Part shown: piece after piece, positions 51,501-60,310 of the stretch
Layout: every line of letters starts with the position of its first letter
Position numbering within the stretch: the first letter of the stretch is position 1
DNA from: Nitrospira sp. ST-bin5
Lineage (GTDB): Bacteria > Nitrospirota > Nitrospiria > Nitrospirales > Nitrospiraceae
NCBI GenBank assembly: GCA_002083555.1
Contig: MSXN01000003.1
Location: 160,346-224,345 of the forward strand
Direction: 5' to 3'
DNA length: 64,000 nt
The notes under the pieces: generated by a model
Databases searched by the model: none
Seen by the model: the letters and a program-made list of their open reading frames with translations, nothing else
Told to the model about the DNA's origin: nothing
Translations under genes and position numbers: made by a program

Positions 51501-51941
51501 CTAAGGAATCTCGTCGAGAAGCGTCGAAGAGATTGAGGACAAGGGGGCGGTCTGTCTGGGAGGGCCCGGCAAGACCAGCGGTGAGCCACCCTGGTTGGCG
51601 CCCTGGATCAAACCGATCGAGAGTTGCGGACCGAAGGTCATCACAGCACCGCTCCAAGCCTGACCTGTCGTCGGGTTCCGAAAACTATACGTCTGCATAT
51701 TCCCGCCAGGCTGATACAAATAGCCCTGGGTTCCCTGCCCATCGAGATACAGACTCCCTGGCCCAGTAAGATTAAAGAGAGGACCAACCCCGCCATCGAA
51801 CGACCGCACACCAGACACTGTCTGCGCCGAAGCGGATACACCATCCGCGAGCAGGCCCCCTCCAGTCAGAACAGTCGCGACAAGTGCGCCCGTGAGCAAC
51901 CGTTGCATCATAATCCTGACGGATCGAATAAGTTGAGCCAT
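51501..51941 (-). CDS. Small exported hypothetical protein
   Basis: The 146-residue product has a signal peptide (LLTGALVATVLTGGGLLADG, then VSASAQ) and a mature part rich in Gly, Ser, Asn and Gln without Cys. Repeating GPGSLYLDGQGTQGYLYQPG and TYSFRNPTTGQAWSGAVMTF suggest a beta-rich outer-envelope protein. GGAGATTGTC precedes ATG 51941. No family is recognised. It is divergent from the TolC-family gene. Confidence 0.6.
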   Translation of the reverse strand: MAQLIRSVRIMMQRLLTGALVATVLTGGGLLADGVSASAQTVSGVRSFDGGVGPLFNLTGPGSLYLDGQGTQGYLYQPGGNMQTYSFRNPTTGQAWSGAVMTFGPQLSIGLIQGANQGGSPLVLPGPPRQTAPLSSISSTLLDEIP

Positions 51942-51967
51942 GACAATCTCCAGACCATCAGTATAAT
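51940..51967 (+). promoter_or_regulatory. Promoter of the TolC-family gene
   Basis: A perfect TATAAT (51962-51967) is preceded after 16 bases by ATGACA (51940-51945). The start of transcription would lie about 28 bases before the ATG at 52003, which has AAGGAGG 5 bases upstream. Confidence 0.6.
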
Positions 51968-52002
51968 ATGAGCCCGTTCAGTCTGTCGATCAAGGAGGAT
52001 TC

Positions 52003-53565
52003 ATGAGACCCCACGCTCGTCTCGTTTCCAGATGGAGAAGCGGTATCGCGATCGCGCTCGTGTTTCTGACAGCCAGCCCCTGCTGGAGCCAAGGTCCCGC
52101 CAAGACGGCGACCCAGGCGGAACGGCGCGAAACCATCTCTCTGCCTGACGCCGCGGTGCGGGCACTACAAAGCAACCTAGATATCTCCATCAGCCGCCAG
52201 ACGAAAGAGAGCCGGATATTCGATATCACCGTCGAGCAGGCCAAGTTCGATCCGACCTTCAGCGTGAACGGTCAATACAACCGCCAGGTCTCCCCGCTCA
52301 ACCGGCCGGTCTTTGGCGGCACCGGCGGTAACCTGACTGACATTCAGACATTCGATCAGCGCAACAGTTCCGTTACCGTCGACGCCACGCAGAATCTCAT
52401 TACGGGCGGTAACGTCGATTTGAACTACAGCCCTGCCCGTACCAACGTGAACCAAAACCTGGCCACCGGATTTCTGTTCAATCCGGCCTACACCGGCGGA
52501 CTCGCCCTCACGTTAACCCAGCCCTTGCTGCGCAACGCCGGGGTTGATATCAACAAGACCTTCATCAAGGTCGCACAGAATAACGCCGACGTCGAACAGC
52601 ACGTGTTCCGCGACCGCGTCCTGACCGTCCTCGCTACCGTCGAGCAAACCTACTGGGAACTGGTCTTTACGAACGAAAACATGAAGGTCGCCCAGGCAGC
52701 GCTCAAGGCCGCGGAAGAATTGCTGGCGACCAACCGGGCCAAAACGAAAGCCGGCGTCATGTCGATCGTCGACGTCTTGCAAGCCGAGGCTGCCGTCGCC
52801 TCACGAGTGGAACAGGTGTTGGTGGCAGAAAAATCCATCCGGGACCAGGAAGATCAGTTGCGCCGGCTCCTCAATCCAGGCGAAGAGGATCTGCGGCAGG
52901 ACGTACGCCTGACGCCGACCGATGCACCGGCTGTGGTGCTCGAACCCCTCAGCTTGCAGGAAGCCATCGACACCGCCATCGAACAGCGCCCGGAAATCGT
53001 CCAGGCCAAGAAGAACCTCGAGTCGGGCGAACTCAACAAACAATTTGCCCGCAACCAGTTGCTCCCCACCCTGTCACTTCAAGGTACCATGGGCATGGCG
53101 GGGCTGGGCAAAGACTATGGCGATTCCGTCAGCAAAAACCTCAGCGGCGACTTTTACAACTTTGGGGCGGGGCTCGTCTTGAGCTATCCGCTCGGGAATC
53201 GCTCGGCGGTCAGCACGTACAACAAACGCCAGCTCGAATTCAAGAACGCCGAAGCCTCCCTGGCGAGCATGCGCCAGCAAATCATCGTGGGCGTACGGGA
53301 AGCAGTCCGCCGCGTACAGACCGATTTCAAGCGCATCGAGACCACCCGCTCTGCCCGCATCATGGCCGAAAAGCAGTTACAGGCCGAGCAGGAGCGGCTG
53401 AAAGTCGGCTTGAGCACCACCCGCTTCGTCCTCGACTTCCAGCGCGACCTTGCCACTGCCCAAGGCAACGAACTCCGGTCGGTCGTCGATTACAACAAGT
53501 CGCTCTCCAATCTGGCTCGGCACAAAGCCACCACGTTGGACCGGTACAATCTGCAACTCCAATAA
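52003..53565 (+). CDS. TolC-family outer membrane channel
   Basis: The 520-residue protein has a signal peptide (IAIALVFLTASPCWSQG) and the two repeated halves of outer-membrane efflux proteins, each with coiled-coil helices (TNRAKTKAGVMSIVDVLQAE, VEQVLVAEKSIRDQEDQLRR) and beta strands (FSVNGQYNRQVSPLNRPVFG). It forms a trimeric channel through the outer membrane for a type I or RND efflux system. No inner-membrane or adaptor gene is adjacent, so the partners lie elsewhere. A promoter and AAGGAGG site are clear. Confidence 0.92.
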   Translation: MRPHARLVSRWRSGIAIALVFLTASPCWSQGPAKTATQAERRETISLPDAAVRALQSNLDISISRQTKESRIFDITVEQAKFDPTFSVNGQYNRQVSPLNRPVFGGTGGNLTDIQTFDQRNSSVTVDATQNLITGGNVDLNYSPARTNVNQNLATGFLFNPAYTGGLALTLTQPLLRNAGVDINKTFIKVAQNNADVEQHVFRDRVLTVLATVEQTYWELVFTNENMKVAQAALKAAEELLATNRAKTKAGVMSIVDVLQAEAAVASRVEQVLVAEKSIRDQEDQLRRLLNPGEEDLRQDVRLTPTDAPAVVLEPLSLQEAIDTAIEQRPEIVQAKKNLESGELNKQFARNQLLPTLSLQGTMGMAGLGKDYGDSVSKNLSGDFYNFGAGLVLSYPLGNRSAVSTYNKRQLEFKNAEASLASMRQQIIVGVREAVRRVQTDFKRIETTRSARIMAEKQLQAEQERLKVGLSTTRFVLDFQRDLATAQGNELRSVVDYNKSLSNLARHKATTLDRYNLQLQ

Positions 53566-53571
53566 TCCTCG

Positions 53572-54285
53572 ATGCCGACGCCCGAACCGAGCGGACTCGC
53601 GACCACGGTTCAGGCTCACGAACGGGGAGCGGCGCTAGCGCTGCTCCCGATCGCCGCGACCGTCGCGTTCTACCTACTCCCTGCATCCTGGCAGGGACAC
53701 ACCTTCATCCAATTCGCTCCGCAACTGATCGCCTATCTTGCGCTCGTCTTATGGGCGACGCACAACCGCCCCCTGTTTCCGCTGCTCGGTCTGCACCCGC
53801 GAGGATTGACGTCCGGTTTGCGGCGGGGTCTCGTCATCGGGCTCGGGCTCGGCTGCTTCAACACGGTCATGATTCTCAAGGCTATCCCCGCCATGGGTTT
53901 CGACATCACCTTTCTCAAAGACACCCCCCATGCCAGGATTCCCCTTGCGATCATGCTGCCATGGTTCATCGGCGCCATCGCGCTTTTCGTTGAAATTAAC
54001 TTTCGAGGCTTTCTCCTCGGGCGACTTGCCGTGCTCGAATCTGTTCTGTGGCAATCACTCCTTCTCCAGCGCCTCTCGCCTCTGGCCCTCATCAGCAGCG
54101 CCGTCGCCTTTTCCTTCGACCCCTTCATGGTCACGACCTTCCAACACCTGCATTGGATCGCAATCTGGGATGGTCTCGTGTGGGGGACGATCAGACTCAA
54201 GACGAATAACCTCTACATCCCCATCGTCGCGCATGCCATCGAAGTCATCGTGATGTATAGTGCGGTGCGAATGGCACTTGGGTAG
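53572..54285 (+). CDS. Multi-pass membrane protein, divergent CPBP-like
   Basis: The 237-residue protein has about six hydrophobic segments (LLPIAATVAFYLLPASW, LIAYLALVLWAT, GLVIGLGLGCFNTVMIL, IMLPWFIGAIALFVEI). It keeps parts of the CPBP intramembrane protease motifs: VEINFRGFLLG in place of EExxFRG, TFQHLHWIA (FxxxH) and HAIEV in place of HxxxN. One of the two Glu and the last Asn are missing, so activity is doubtful. It starts 6 bases after the tolC gene and is probably cotranscribed. Confidence 0.6.
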   Translation: MPTPEPSGLATTVQAHERGAALALLPIAATVAFYLLPASWQGHTFIQFAPQLIAYLALVLWATHNRPLFPLLGLHPRGLTSGLRRGLVIGLGLGCFNTVMILKAIPAMGFDITFLKDTPHARIPLAIMLPWFIGAIALFVEINFRGFLLGRLAVLESVLWQSLLLQRLSPLALISSAVAFSFDPFMVTTFQHLHWIAIWDGLVWGTIRLKTNNLYIPIVAHAIEVIVMYSAVRMALG

Positions 54286-54341
54286 AATCGCTGCACAGGG
54301 TGCGAGGCAATCGAGAGTCAGCTATTGCAGGAGGATAGTCC

Positions 54342-54680
54342 GTGAACGACCTGGGCAAATATGTGCTCTATTTTCTCTTAGGCGGCACCATCGTCAGCGT
54401 ATCGACCTATCTCGGCGCGCAGGGCCGCTCGTTTCTTGCGGCCTTCGCCAGCACCTTCCCCGCCATCACCGGGGCCACCTTCATCCTGATCTACCTGAAC
54501 GGCGGCAACGACGCCATCGTCAGCTACGCCAAGAATCTGCTGTGGTTCGTGCCGCCCTGGACGGTCTACGTCGTCTCCATGATCGTCGGCGTCCCGCGCT
54601 TCGGCTTCTGGCCCGCGATGATCGGTTCCCTCGCGCTGTATATGAGTTGCGTGGGCGTGGTCCGGCTTATCCTCCGCTAG
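54342..54680 (+). CDS. Small four-helix membrane protein (DUF3147/GlpM-like)
   Basis: The 112-residue product is almost wholly hydrophobic: YVLYFLLGGTIVSVSTYLGA, TFPAITGATFILIYLN, VPPWTVYVVSMIVGVPRFGF and IGSLALYMSCVGVVRLIL. The order and wording resemble GlpM/DUF3147 proteins of unknown function. GTG 54342 with GGAGGATAGTCC upstream is the start. It may be in the same message as the two upstream genes. Confidence 0.7.
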   Translation: MNDLGKYVLYFLLGGTIVSVSTYLGAQGRSFLAAFASTFPAITGATFILIYLNGGNDAIVSYAKNLLWFVPPWTVYVVSMIVGVPRFGFWPAMIGSLALYMSCVGVVRLILR

Positions 54681-54686
54681 GGACGA

Positions 54687-55439
54687 TCAGAGCACGATCC
54701 CGAAGTGATCGTGCAACAGCCGCGCGTAGTCTGCCTCGCCCTCCACAGCAGACTTTTCCGTCTTGCCCTGCCGCCTGACACTCAATGTGCGATCGACGAG
54801 AATCTTCCGCCCTTCGGTCGTCGGAATGGTGCAGATACGGCGCTGCATGAAGATCGAGTCGGGCGAATGCGAATGGAAGTAGTTCGGATACTTGTAGTCG
54901 ATCGGCTGGCAAGCCTCCGTGGTGAAGGAATAGAGGCTATCCCATTCGCCATGCACGCGACATTGGAGGAGGTACTCGCCACCGTCCGCTGACATGAGCT
55001 TGAATGTCTCTGAATGCTGCGTAACCTCCGAACCCGCCTCCAGCGGCATCGGTTCCAAGAGTCCATTGCCGCCGAACCCGACATCGGCCAACCAGGGCTC
55101 GCCAGCGATCTTCACCAGCAAGACCTGGTGACTTCGCGGATAGGGAGGCTTCGCCCCGTACCGCACCCGCGCGATCAGCCGCGTAACCTCAAACCCCATG
55201 GCTTCCAGGAGCAGACTGAAGAGACCATTCAACTCGAAACAATACCCACCGCGTCGCGCCGTCACGATCTTGGCAAACAGATCGGCGGGCTCCAGCGACA
55301 CCGGCACGCCCCGATAGCCGTCCAGATTTTCAAACGGCACAGCCAGGACATGAGATAGATGAATAGCTCGCAGCGTTTCACGGGTAGCCGCAAAGTCGCC
55401 ACGATAGTTAATCCGATCAAGATAGGCTAATGGATCCAT
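54687..55439 (-). CDS. nat: Arylamine N-acetyltransferase
   Basis: The 250-residue enzyme has the NAT catalytic triad Cys67 (RRGGYCFELNGLF), His104 (YPRSHQVLLV) and Asp119 (EPWLADVGFGGNG). It transfers acetyl from acetyl-CoA to arylamines and hydrazines by a ping-pong mechanism. The start MDPLAYLDRINYRGD and the FENLDGYRGVPVSLEP motif are typical. The gene is convergent with the small membrane-protein gene and shows no operon partner. Confidence 0.94.
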   Translation of the reverse strand: MDPLAYLDRINYRGDFAATRETLRAIHLSHVLAVPFENLDGYRGVPVSLEPADLFAKIVTARRGGYCFELNGLFSLLLEAMGFEVTRLIARVRYGAKPPYPRSHQVLLVKIAGEPWLADVGFGGNGLLEPMPLEAGSEVTQHSETFKLMSADGGEYLLQCRVHGEWDSLYSFTTEACQPIDYKYPNYFHSHSPDSIFMQRRICTIPTTEGRKILVDRTLSVRRQGKTEKSAVEGEADYARLLHDHFGIVL

Positions 55440-55542
55440 GACATCTACCCAAATAAACCAAACAGAAACAATTATAGGCAGGATCTAATGGCAGATCTAT
55501 AACAGCTCGACGGACGCCATGAGGGCTATGGGAATTATGCAA

Positions 55543-56118
55543 TTACGCAGAAGCAGGGAAATGCAGCCGGTTCATTTCGTTGAGGGTCGAGATCATCTGA
55601 TTGAGGGCGTGGGTGACAGTGCGACTGGCTTCTCGGGAGGGGCTATTGGTGCCGGCCCAGATATCGGGCGGGTTGGCGATCTCTTTCACGTTCTGACAAA
55701 AACGCGAGATAGTCTGTTTCCAGTGAGAGGCATCCGGACTGGCACCGAGAAACTCGGCGCGATCATTAAAGAACGGCTGCTCGAATTGCCCGGCGCGGAG
55801 CTGCCACATCTGCTCCATAGCCTGCTGCCGGTCCGAACCCAATTCCAAGCCGCTCATCTTCTCATTCAAGGCGGCGAAGAACCCGCCGACCACATGTTCG
55901 ACATGCGACTCGGGAAAGACCCCGACACAGGCTTGCATGAGCAGGAATTTGTGGATGAGAAAGACCTCGGCGCTGATCCGGGCATCGTTGGCGGAGGGAT
56001 CGTAGGCCAGCGCGAGTTCGCGAAGAGCGTCCGCAGAAGCCCCTTCGAGACTCGAGCCCAGCAGCCGCGCGATCTGACGGCCCAAGCCCAAGTATTCGAC
56101 ATTCGATAACAGTGCCAT
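55543..56118 (-). CDS. Hypothetical protein cotranscribed with YbjQ
   Basis: The 191-residue product is predicted mostly helical (ISAEVFLIHKFLLMQACVGV, FAALNEKMSGLELGSDRQQA) with a C-terminal TVTHALNQMISTLNEMNR segment. No signal peptide or known motif is seen. ATG 56118 with AAGG 7 bases upstream is preferred over the start at 56124. It begins 9 bases downstream of the ybjQ stop, so the two are likely cotranscribed. Confidence 0.6.
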   Translation of the reverse strand: MALLSNVEYLGLGRQIARLLGSSLEGASADALRELALAYDPSANDARISAEVFLIHKFLLMQACVGVFPESHVEHVVGGFFAALNEKMSGLELGSDRQQAMEQMWQLRAGQFEQPFFNDRAEFLGASPDASHWKQTISRFCQNVKEIANPPDIWAGTNSPSREASRTVTHALNQMISTLNEMNRLHFPASA

Positions 56119-56127
56119 TACCACACC

Positions 56128-56448
56128 TTATTCAACCACCACGGCCGTGCCGCTCGCACTCACCATAAGCATACTGCTGCTGGCGCCGATCGTTTCGTAG
56201 TCGATATCAATCCCGACAATAGCATTCGCCCCGAGATTTCTGGCCTGTTCGCGCATTTCTCCGATGGCGATGTCTTTGGCCTTCCGCAGTTCGGCTTCAT
56301 ACGAGGCCGAACGGCCCCCGACAATATCCCGGATCGACGCGAAGAAATCGCGGAAGATGTTCGCGCCTAGAATGGCATCCCCGCTGACGAGCCCCAGATA
56401 TTTGACCGCGCGCTTGCCTTCAATGCTCGGTGTCGTCGTCAAAGTCAT
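56128..56448 (-). CDS. YbjQ/UPF0145-family protein
   Basis: The 106-residue protein matches the YbjQ family, a compact fold forming pentamers and proposed to bind metals or ligands. Motifs are EGKRAVKYLGLVSGDAILGA, NIFRDFFASIRDIVGGRSAS, YEAELRKAKDIAIGEMREQA and LGANAIVGIDIDYETIG. Its ATG has GGGAGGG upstream. Function is unproven in any organism. Confidence 0.88.
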   Translation of the reverse strand: MTLTTTPSIEGKRAVKYLGLVSGDAILGANIFRDFFASIRDIVGGRSASYEAELRKAKDIAIGEMREQARNLGANAIVGIDIDYETIGASSSMLMVSASGTAVVVE

Positions 56449-56522
56449 ACGTCCCTCCCGGTGGATGCCCCCATCCTCTCATCTCCGGAAGTAATCGCCA
56501 AGACTTTCTCCGTTTGCCTATC

Positions 56523-56834
56523 CTAATCATAACCGGCCATCTTTTCCGACACCGGCGGCTGCCCAAGTCCAAGACGCTCACGCACCGTAAGCAGCGCTGG
56601 CCTGAACCTCTTCACCATGCGCGACATGATTGGCAACATAACTACTGCGACGCATAGACCTATCCCCAACGGTCCAAAACTGACACCCAGTCCAACAGCC
56701 AAACTGAGAGATATTAGTTCTCCGTGGGACAGCCCACCACTCTCGCGATACGCAAGGCGCCAAACTTTGCGTCGATTGGCAGCCGAAAGATCTGAAAGTT
56801 CCGGAACTGATTTCAGCGTCCAAAATAATTTCAT
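56523..56834 (-). CDS. Small membrane hypothetical protein
   Basis: The 103-residue product has one long hydrophobic stretch (LISLSLAVGLGVSFGPLGIG, continuing LCVAVVMLPIMSRM) between a basic N-terminus (SAANRRKVWRLAYRES) and a basic tail. No family is recognised and no ribosome site is strong, so the call is moderate. It is followed by YbjQ after 74 bases. Confidence 0.45.
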   Translation of the reverse strand: MKLFWTLKSVPELSDLSAANRRKVWRLAYRESGGLSHGELISLSLAVGLGVSFGPLGIGLCVAVVMLPIMSRMVKRFRPALLTVRERLGLGQPPVSEKMAGYD

Positions 56835-57179
56835 TGAGGTTCATCGCATCAGGGCAGTCACGGTCTGTTCAGGAATCCTTTCTGTTGAAGCGTACCCGTT
56901 GGTACGGTGTTCGTCAAAAGAAAGATTAGACACGAGACACGATGTGAAGATAGGGCCTCAAGCAGAACGTACGCGCATGCCCGCCCTAAAGGGGAAGAAC
57001 TCTCGGAGGAGTTCACCATTTGAACCCAACCACGGTTTTTATTCTCACGATCACACTGAACAGTTGGTCACGGACTCGGAATGACCGACCGGATGAAGCG
57101 AATCCCATCTCCTGTTGCCTGTTGAAGCCTACTACCCCACTTGATAGGATCACCAATTCGTCTAGAAGGAATTTTCAGC
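56835..57179. other. Intergenic region upstream of the uvrA paralogue
   Basis: The 345 bases hold the likely uvrA promoter (57122-57150) at their right end and a short inverted repeat, CGTACC with GGTACG, around 56898-56913. A 35-codon frame beginning MPALKGKNSRRSS is open at about 56977-57084 but has no clear ribosome site or family and is not called. No RNA gene is seen. Confidence 0.5.
57122..57150 (+). promoter_or_regulatory. Probable promoter of the uvrA paralogue
   Basis: TTGAAG (57122-57127), a 17-base spacer and TAGGAT (57145-57150) match four of six bases in each box. The leader would be about 22 bases. GAAGGA then stands 9 bases before the TTG start at 57180. No SOS (LexA) box is apparent. 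Confidence 0.45.
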
Positions 57180-59975
57180 TTGGACATCTCCCCTCTGCCC
57201 AAACCTCCATCTTCCGACCTCATCGTCGAGGGCGCGCGGCAGAATAATCTCAAAAATATCTCGCTCCGTATCCCCCACAACCAAGTCACGGCCATCACCG
57301 GTCTGTCCGGTTCGGGCAAATCGTCGCTGGCCTTCGACACGCTTTTCGCTGAAGGCCAATGGCGCTATGTGGAATCCCTCTCGACTTACGCGCGCATGTT
57401 CATCGACAAAGTAGCGCGCCCGGATGTGGACCGCATTCTCAACGTGCGTCCCGCGATTGCGATCGAACAGAAAAACCAGGTGCGCACCGCCCGATCGACG
57501 GTAGGCACTACCACGGAAATAGCGGACCTGCTCCGGCTGCTCTTCGCCAAGATCGGCAAGCCGGTCTGTCCCAACTGTCACCAGGAAGCCCGTTCATTCC
57601 ACCCTGATACGGTTGCCACCCAGCTGCTCAATCGCTTTCCCGACGCGCGCGCCATGATTCTCTTCTCCGTAACCGTGCCCACAGCCAAGCTGGAGTCGGC
57701 CTTCCTGCAATCGCTCCTGACTCGCGGGTTTACCCGCCTCAAAGCCGGCAATGAGGTTCTGGATCTGCTTGAAACCGCTCATCCGCCGCTCCACACAGCG
57801 ACGTCACTGCATGTTGTGCTCGACCGTCTCGTGATCCGTGCGGATAATCGAACCCGCCTCGTCGAAGCGATCGAGACCGCCTTCCGCGAAGGAGAGGGCC
57901 GCTGCACGGTCGAGGTGATCGGCCAAGGCATTCACTCCTTCAGCACCAATTTCCTCTGCCAGCAGTGCGGTCGCACCTTTGAACCGCTCAGGCCGATTCT
58001 TTTTTCCTTCAACCATCCAATCGGCGCCTGCCCCGAATGCAAAGGCTTCGGCAATGTCCTGCGTTACGATCCGGAACTCGTCATTCCCGACCACGGCAAA
58101 TCGCTCGCCGAAGGCGCGATCGAGCCCTGGAGCAAGCCCGGAACGGATTGGTGGGAGAAGCAGATGCTGCTGGCGATGAAACGGAAAGGCATCGACGTGA
58201 CGGCCCCGTTTCGGAGTCTCCCGAAATCAACGCAGACACTGCTGTGGGAAGGCGACGATTCCTTTGACGGCATCAACAACTTTTTCGAGTACATGGAAGG
58301 GAAACGCTACAAGCTGCACGTACGCGTGCTTTTGAGCCGCTACCGCACGCCGGTGGAATGCCCAGCCTGCCACGGCAGCCGGTTGAAGCCCGATGCCCGG
58401 TTCGTGAAAATCGCCGGCACCGACATTCACGAGATCACTGATCAGACGATTGCAGGCCTGCTGAGCTGGATGGAGGCCCTGACGCTGCGGCCGTTCGAGC
58501 AGGAGATTGCCGCCGATATTCTCCGCCAGTTGAAGGCCAAGCTGGGGTTTCTCCTGCGAGTCGGACTCGGCTATCTCACGCTGGCGCGGCAAACAAAAAC
58601 ACTCTCCGGCGGAGAGGCCCAGCGCGTCTCCCTCGCCAATCAACTCGGCGCCCGGCTGGTCGGCACGCTCTATGTCCTGGACGAACCGACCATCGGCCTC
58701 CATGCCCGCGACACCGATCTCCTCGCTGGCATTCTCAAAGACCTCGCCGCTGTCGGTAACACCGTCGTCGTCGTGGAACACGATCGCCACATGATCGAAT
58801 CGGCCGACTATCTCGTCGAACTCGGGCCGCAGTCCGGTGAACGGGGCGGCGAGATCATCTGCGCCGCGCCGGCGAAAGAATTTGTCCAGGATAAGCGCGC
58901 CCTCACGGCCCGCTACCTCCGGGGAGAAGAACACATTCCACTCCCGAAATCCCGCCGTTCAGGCAACGGGAAGGTGCTCGTCATCGCGGGAGCTAACGAA
59001 CATAATCTGAAAGATCTCGTCGTCCGGCTGCCGCTCGGTATGTTCATCTGCGTCACCGGCGTGTCCGGATCAGGAAAAAGCACGCTCGTCGAAGACACGT
59101 TGTACCGCGCCCTGGCCCGCGCCTTTCGGATAGATGCGCTCCCGATGGGACGCTTCAAGGCCATCAAAGGCCTTGAGCACTTGAAGGGCGTGCGCCTCAT
59201 TGATCAACAACCGATCGGCCGCACGCCCCGCTCCAATCCCATCACCTATCTAAAAGCCTTCGACGAGATCCGCCAGCTCTTCGCCTCCGAACGGGAATCC
59301 CTCAGGCAGGGCCTGACACCCGGACACTTTTCCTTCAACACCGCCGGCGGACGATGCGAGCGTTGCGAAGGCGCGGGCGTAGAAAAGCTGGAGATGTATT
59401 TCTTCGAGGACCTGTACGTGCCCTGCGAAAGCTGCAACGGGAAGCGGTTTAAGCCGGAGGTCCTGGCGATCCGTTTTCGTGGAAAGACCATTTCAGAAGT
59501 CCTGGCGATGACGGTGGATAACGCGGTGCAATTCTTCACCGGCACACCGAAGCTGCAAGAGCGGCTGCATCTGCTCTCCTCCATCGGCCTCGGCTACCTG
59601 CGCCTCGGGCAATCCGCCACGACGCTCTCCGGCGGCGAAGCCCAGCGGCTGAAAATCGCGGCGGAACTGAAAGACGGATCGACAAAGGATCTCCTCTACA
59701 TCATGGATGAGCCAACGACCGGCCTGCACTTTGAAGACGTGAAGAAGCTCCTCGCCGTCCTCCACAAGCTGGTCAACGCAGGCAACACCCTCGTCGTCGT
59801 GGAACATAATCTGGACGTGATCAAATCAGCCGACTGGGTCATCGACCTAGGACCAGAAGGCGGAGCAGCAGGCGGCCAAATTATCGCGGAAGGCAGACCG
59901 GAACGGGTGGCAAAAGTAGCGGGGTCTCATACGGGACGATTCTTGGCGCAAGCCCTAAGACCACAACCTAATTGA
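57180..59975 (+). CDS. uvrA: UvrA-type excinuclease ABC subunit A (divergent paralogue)
   Basis: UvrA scans DNA for lesions and loads UvrB. The 931-residue protein has two ABC ATPase halves: Walker A GLSGSGKSSLAFDTLFAEG and GVSGSGKSTLVEDTLYRA, signatures TLSGGEAQRVSLANQLG and TLSGGEAQRLKIAAEL, Walker B VLDEPTIGLHARD and MDEPTTGLHFED. Zinc Cys pairs are CPNC, CQQC with CPEC, and CERC with CESC. The segment ARMFIDKVARPDVDRILNVR with EQKNQVRTARSTVG differs from the canonical LSAYARQFL/DQK pattern, so this looks like a paralogue class. I chose TTG 57180 for its GAAGGA site. A decayed copy of its 3' end lies at 60.7 kb. Confidence 0.9.
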   Translation: MDISPLPKPPSSDLIVEGARQNNLKNISLRIPHNQVTAITGLSGSGKSSLAFDTLFAEGQWRYVESLSTYARMFIDKVARPDVDRILNVRPAIAIEQKNQVRTARSTVGTTTEIADLLRLLFAKIGKPVCPNCHQEARSFHPDTVATQLLNRFPDARAMILFSVTVPTAKLESAFLQSLLTRGFTRLKAGNEVLDLLETAHPPLHTATSLHVVLDRLVIRADNRTRLVEAIETAFREGEGRCTVEVIGQGIHSFSTNFLCQQCGRTFEPLRPILFSFNHPIGACPECKGFGNVLRYDPELVIPDHGKSLAEGAIEPWSKPGTDWWEKQMLLAMKRKGIDVTAPFRSLPKSTQTLLWEGDDSFDGINNFFEYMEGKRYKLHVRVLLSRYRTPVECPACHGSRLKPDARFVKIAGTDIHEITDQTIAGLLSWMEALTLRPFEQEIAADILRQLKAKLGFLLRVGLGYLTLARQTKTLSGGEAQRVSLANQLGARLVGTLYVLDEPTIGLHARDTDLLAGILKDLAAVGNTVVVVEHDRHMIESADYLVELGPQSGERGGEIICAAPAKEFVQDKRALTARYLRGEEHIPLPKSRRSGNGKVLVIAGANEHNLKDLVVRLPLGMFICVTGVSGSGKSTLVEDTLYRALARAFRIDALPMGRFKAIKGLEHLKGVRLIDQQPIGRTPRSNPITYLKAFDEIRQLFASERESLRQGLTPGHFSFNTAGGRCERCEGAGVEKLEMYFFEDLYVPCESCNGKRFKPEVLAIRFRGKTISEVLAMTVDNAVQFFTGTPKLQERLHLLSSIGLGYLRLGQSATTLSGGEAQRLKIAAELKDGSTKDLLYIMDEPTTGLHFEDVKKLLAVLHKLVNAGNTLVVVEHNLDVIKSADWVIDLGPEGGAAGGQIIAEGRPERVAKVAGSHTGRFLAQALRPQPN

Positions 59976-60004
59976 CATAATTCTGTACGCAATTTAGACT
60001 GTAC
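59972..60004 (+). promoter_or_regulatory. Promoter and direct-repeat operator of the toxin-antitoxin pair
   Basis: A perfect TTGACA (59972-59977) overlaps the uvrA stop codon. A 17-base spacer and TAGACT (59995-60000) follow. Two direct CTGTAC repeats (59983-59988 and 59999-60004) flank the -10 box, spaced 16 bases apart, as expected for an antitoxin operator. The antitoxin ATG follows with GGAGG at good spacing. Confidence 0.6.
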
Positions 60005-60028
60005 CTATTCACTCGCCTGGAGGGCCCG

Positions 60029-60310
60029 ATGGGCATTACAACCAAAGACATCGTCTCACTCAGTCACGCGCGTGCGAAGCTCACCGAATTGTGCGATGAG
60101 GTACGAGAAAAGGGAAACGAGAAACTCATCACCAAAAACGGAGGCAGTTGCGCGGCGCTGATTGATGCGGACCGCCTGGACTACTATCACCGACTGGAGC
60201 GAGAACACATCCACCTCGGACTGCTTGAAGAAGCGATCAAGGGCCTTACCGATCTGAAAGGCGGCAAGACGCTCAGTCTTGCGCAACTCAAATCTCGTCA
60301 TGGCCGCTAA
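60029..60310 (+). CDS. Type II antitoxin, Phd/YefM-like
   Basis: The 93-residue protein begins TTKDIVSLSHARAKLTELCD, the N-terminal DNA-binding fold of prevent-host-death antitoxins, with the SHARAKLTEL and ITKNGGSCAALIDADRLDYY blocks. The C-terminal GLTDLKGGKTLSLAQLKSRH would wrap the toxin. GGAGG precedes ATG. It overlaps the toxin gene by 11 bases, so it is translationally coupled. Confidence 0.85.
   Translation: MGITTKDIVSLSHARAKLTELCDEVREKGNEKLITKNGGSCAALIDADRLDYYHRLEREHIHLGLLEEAIKGLTDLKGGKTLSLAQLKSRHGR

Noticed and set aside
56617..57084. 155-codon plus-strand frame upstream of uvrA
   Set aside because: Its first part is antisense to the small gene at 56523 and the rest has no known motif or good start.
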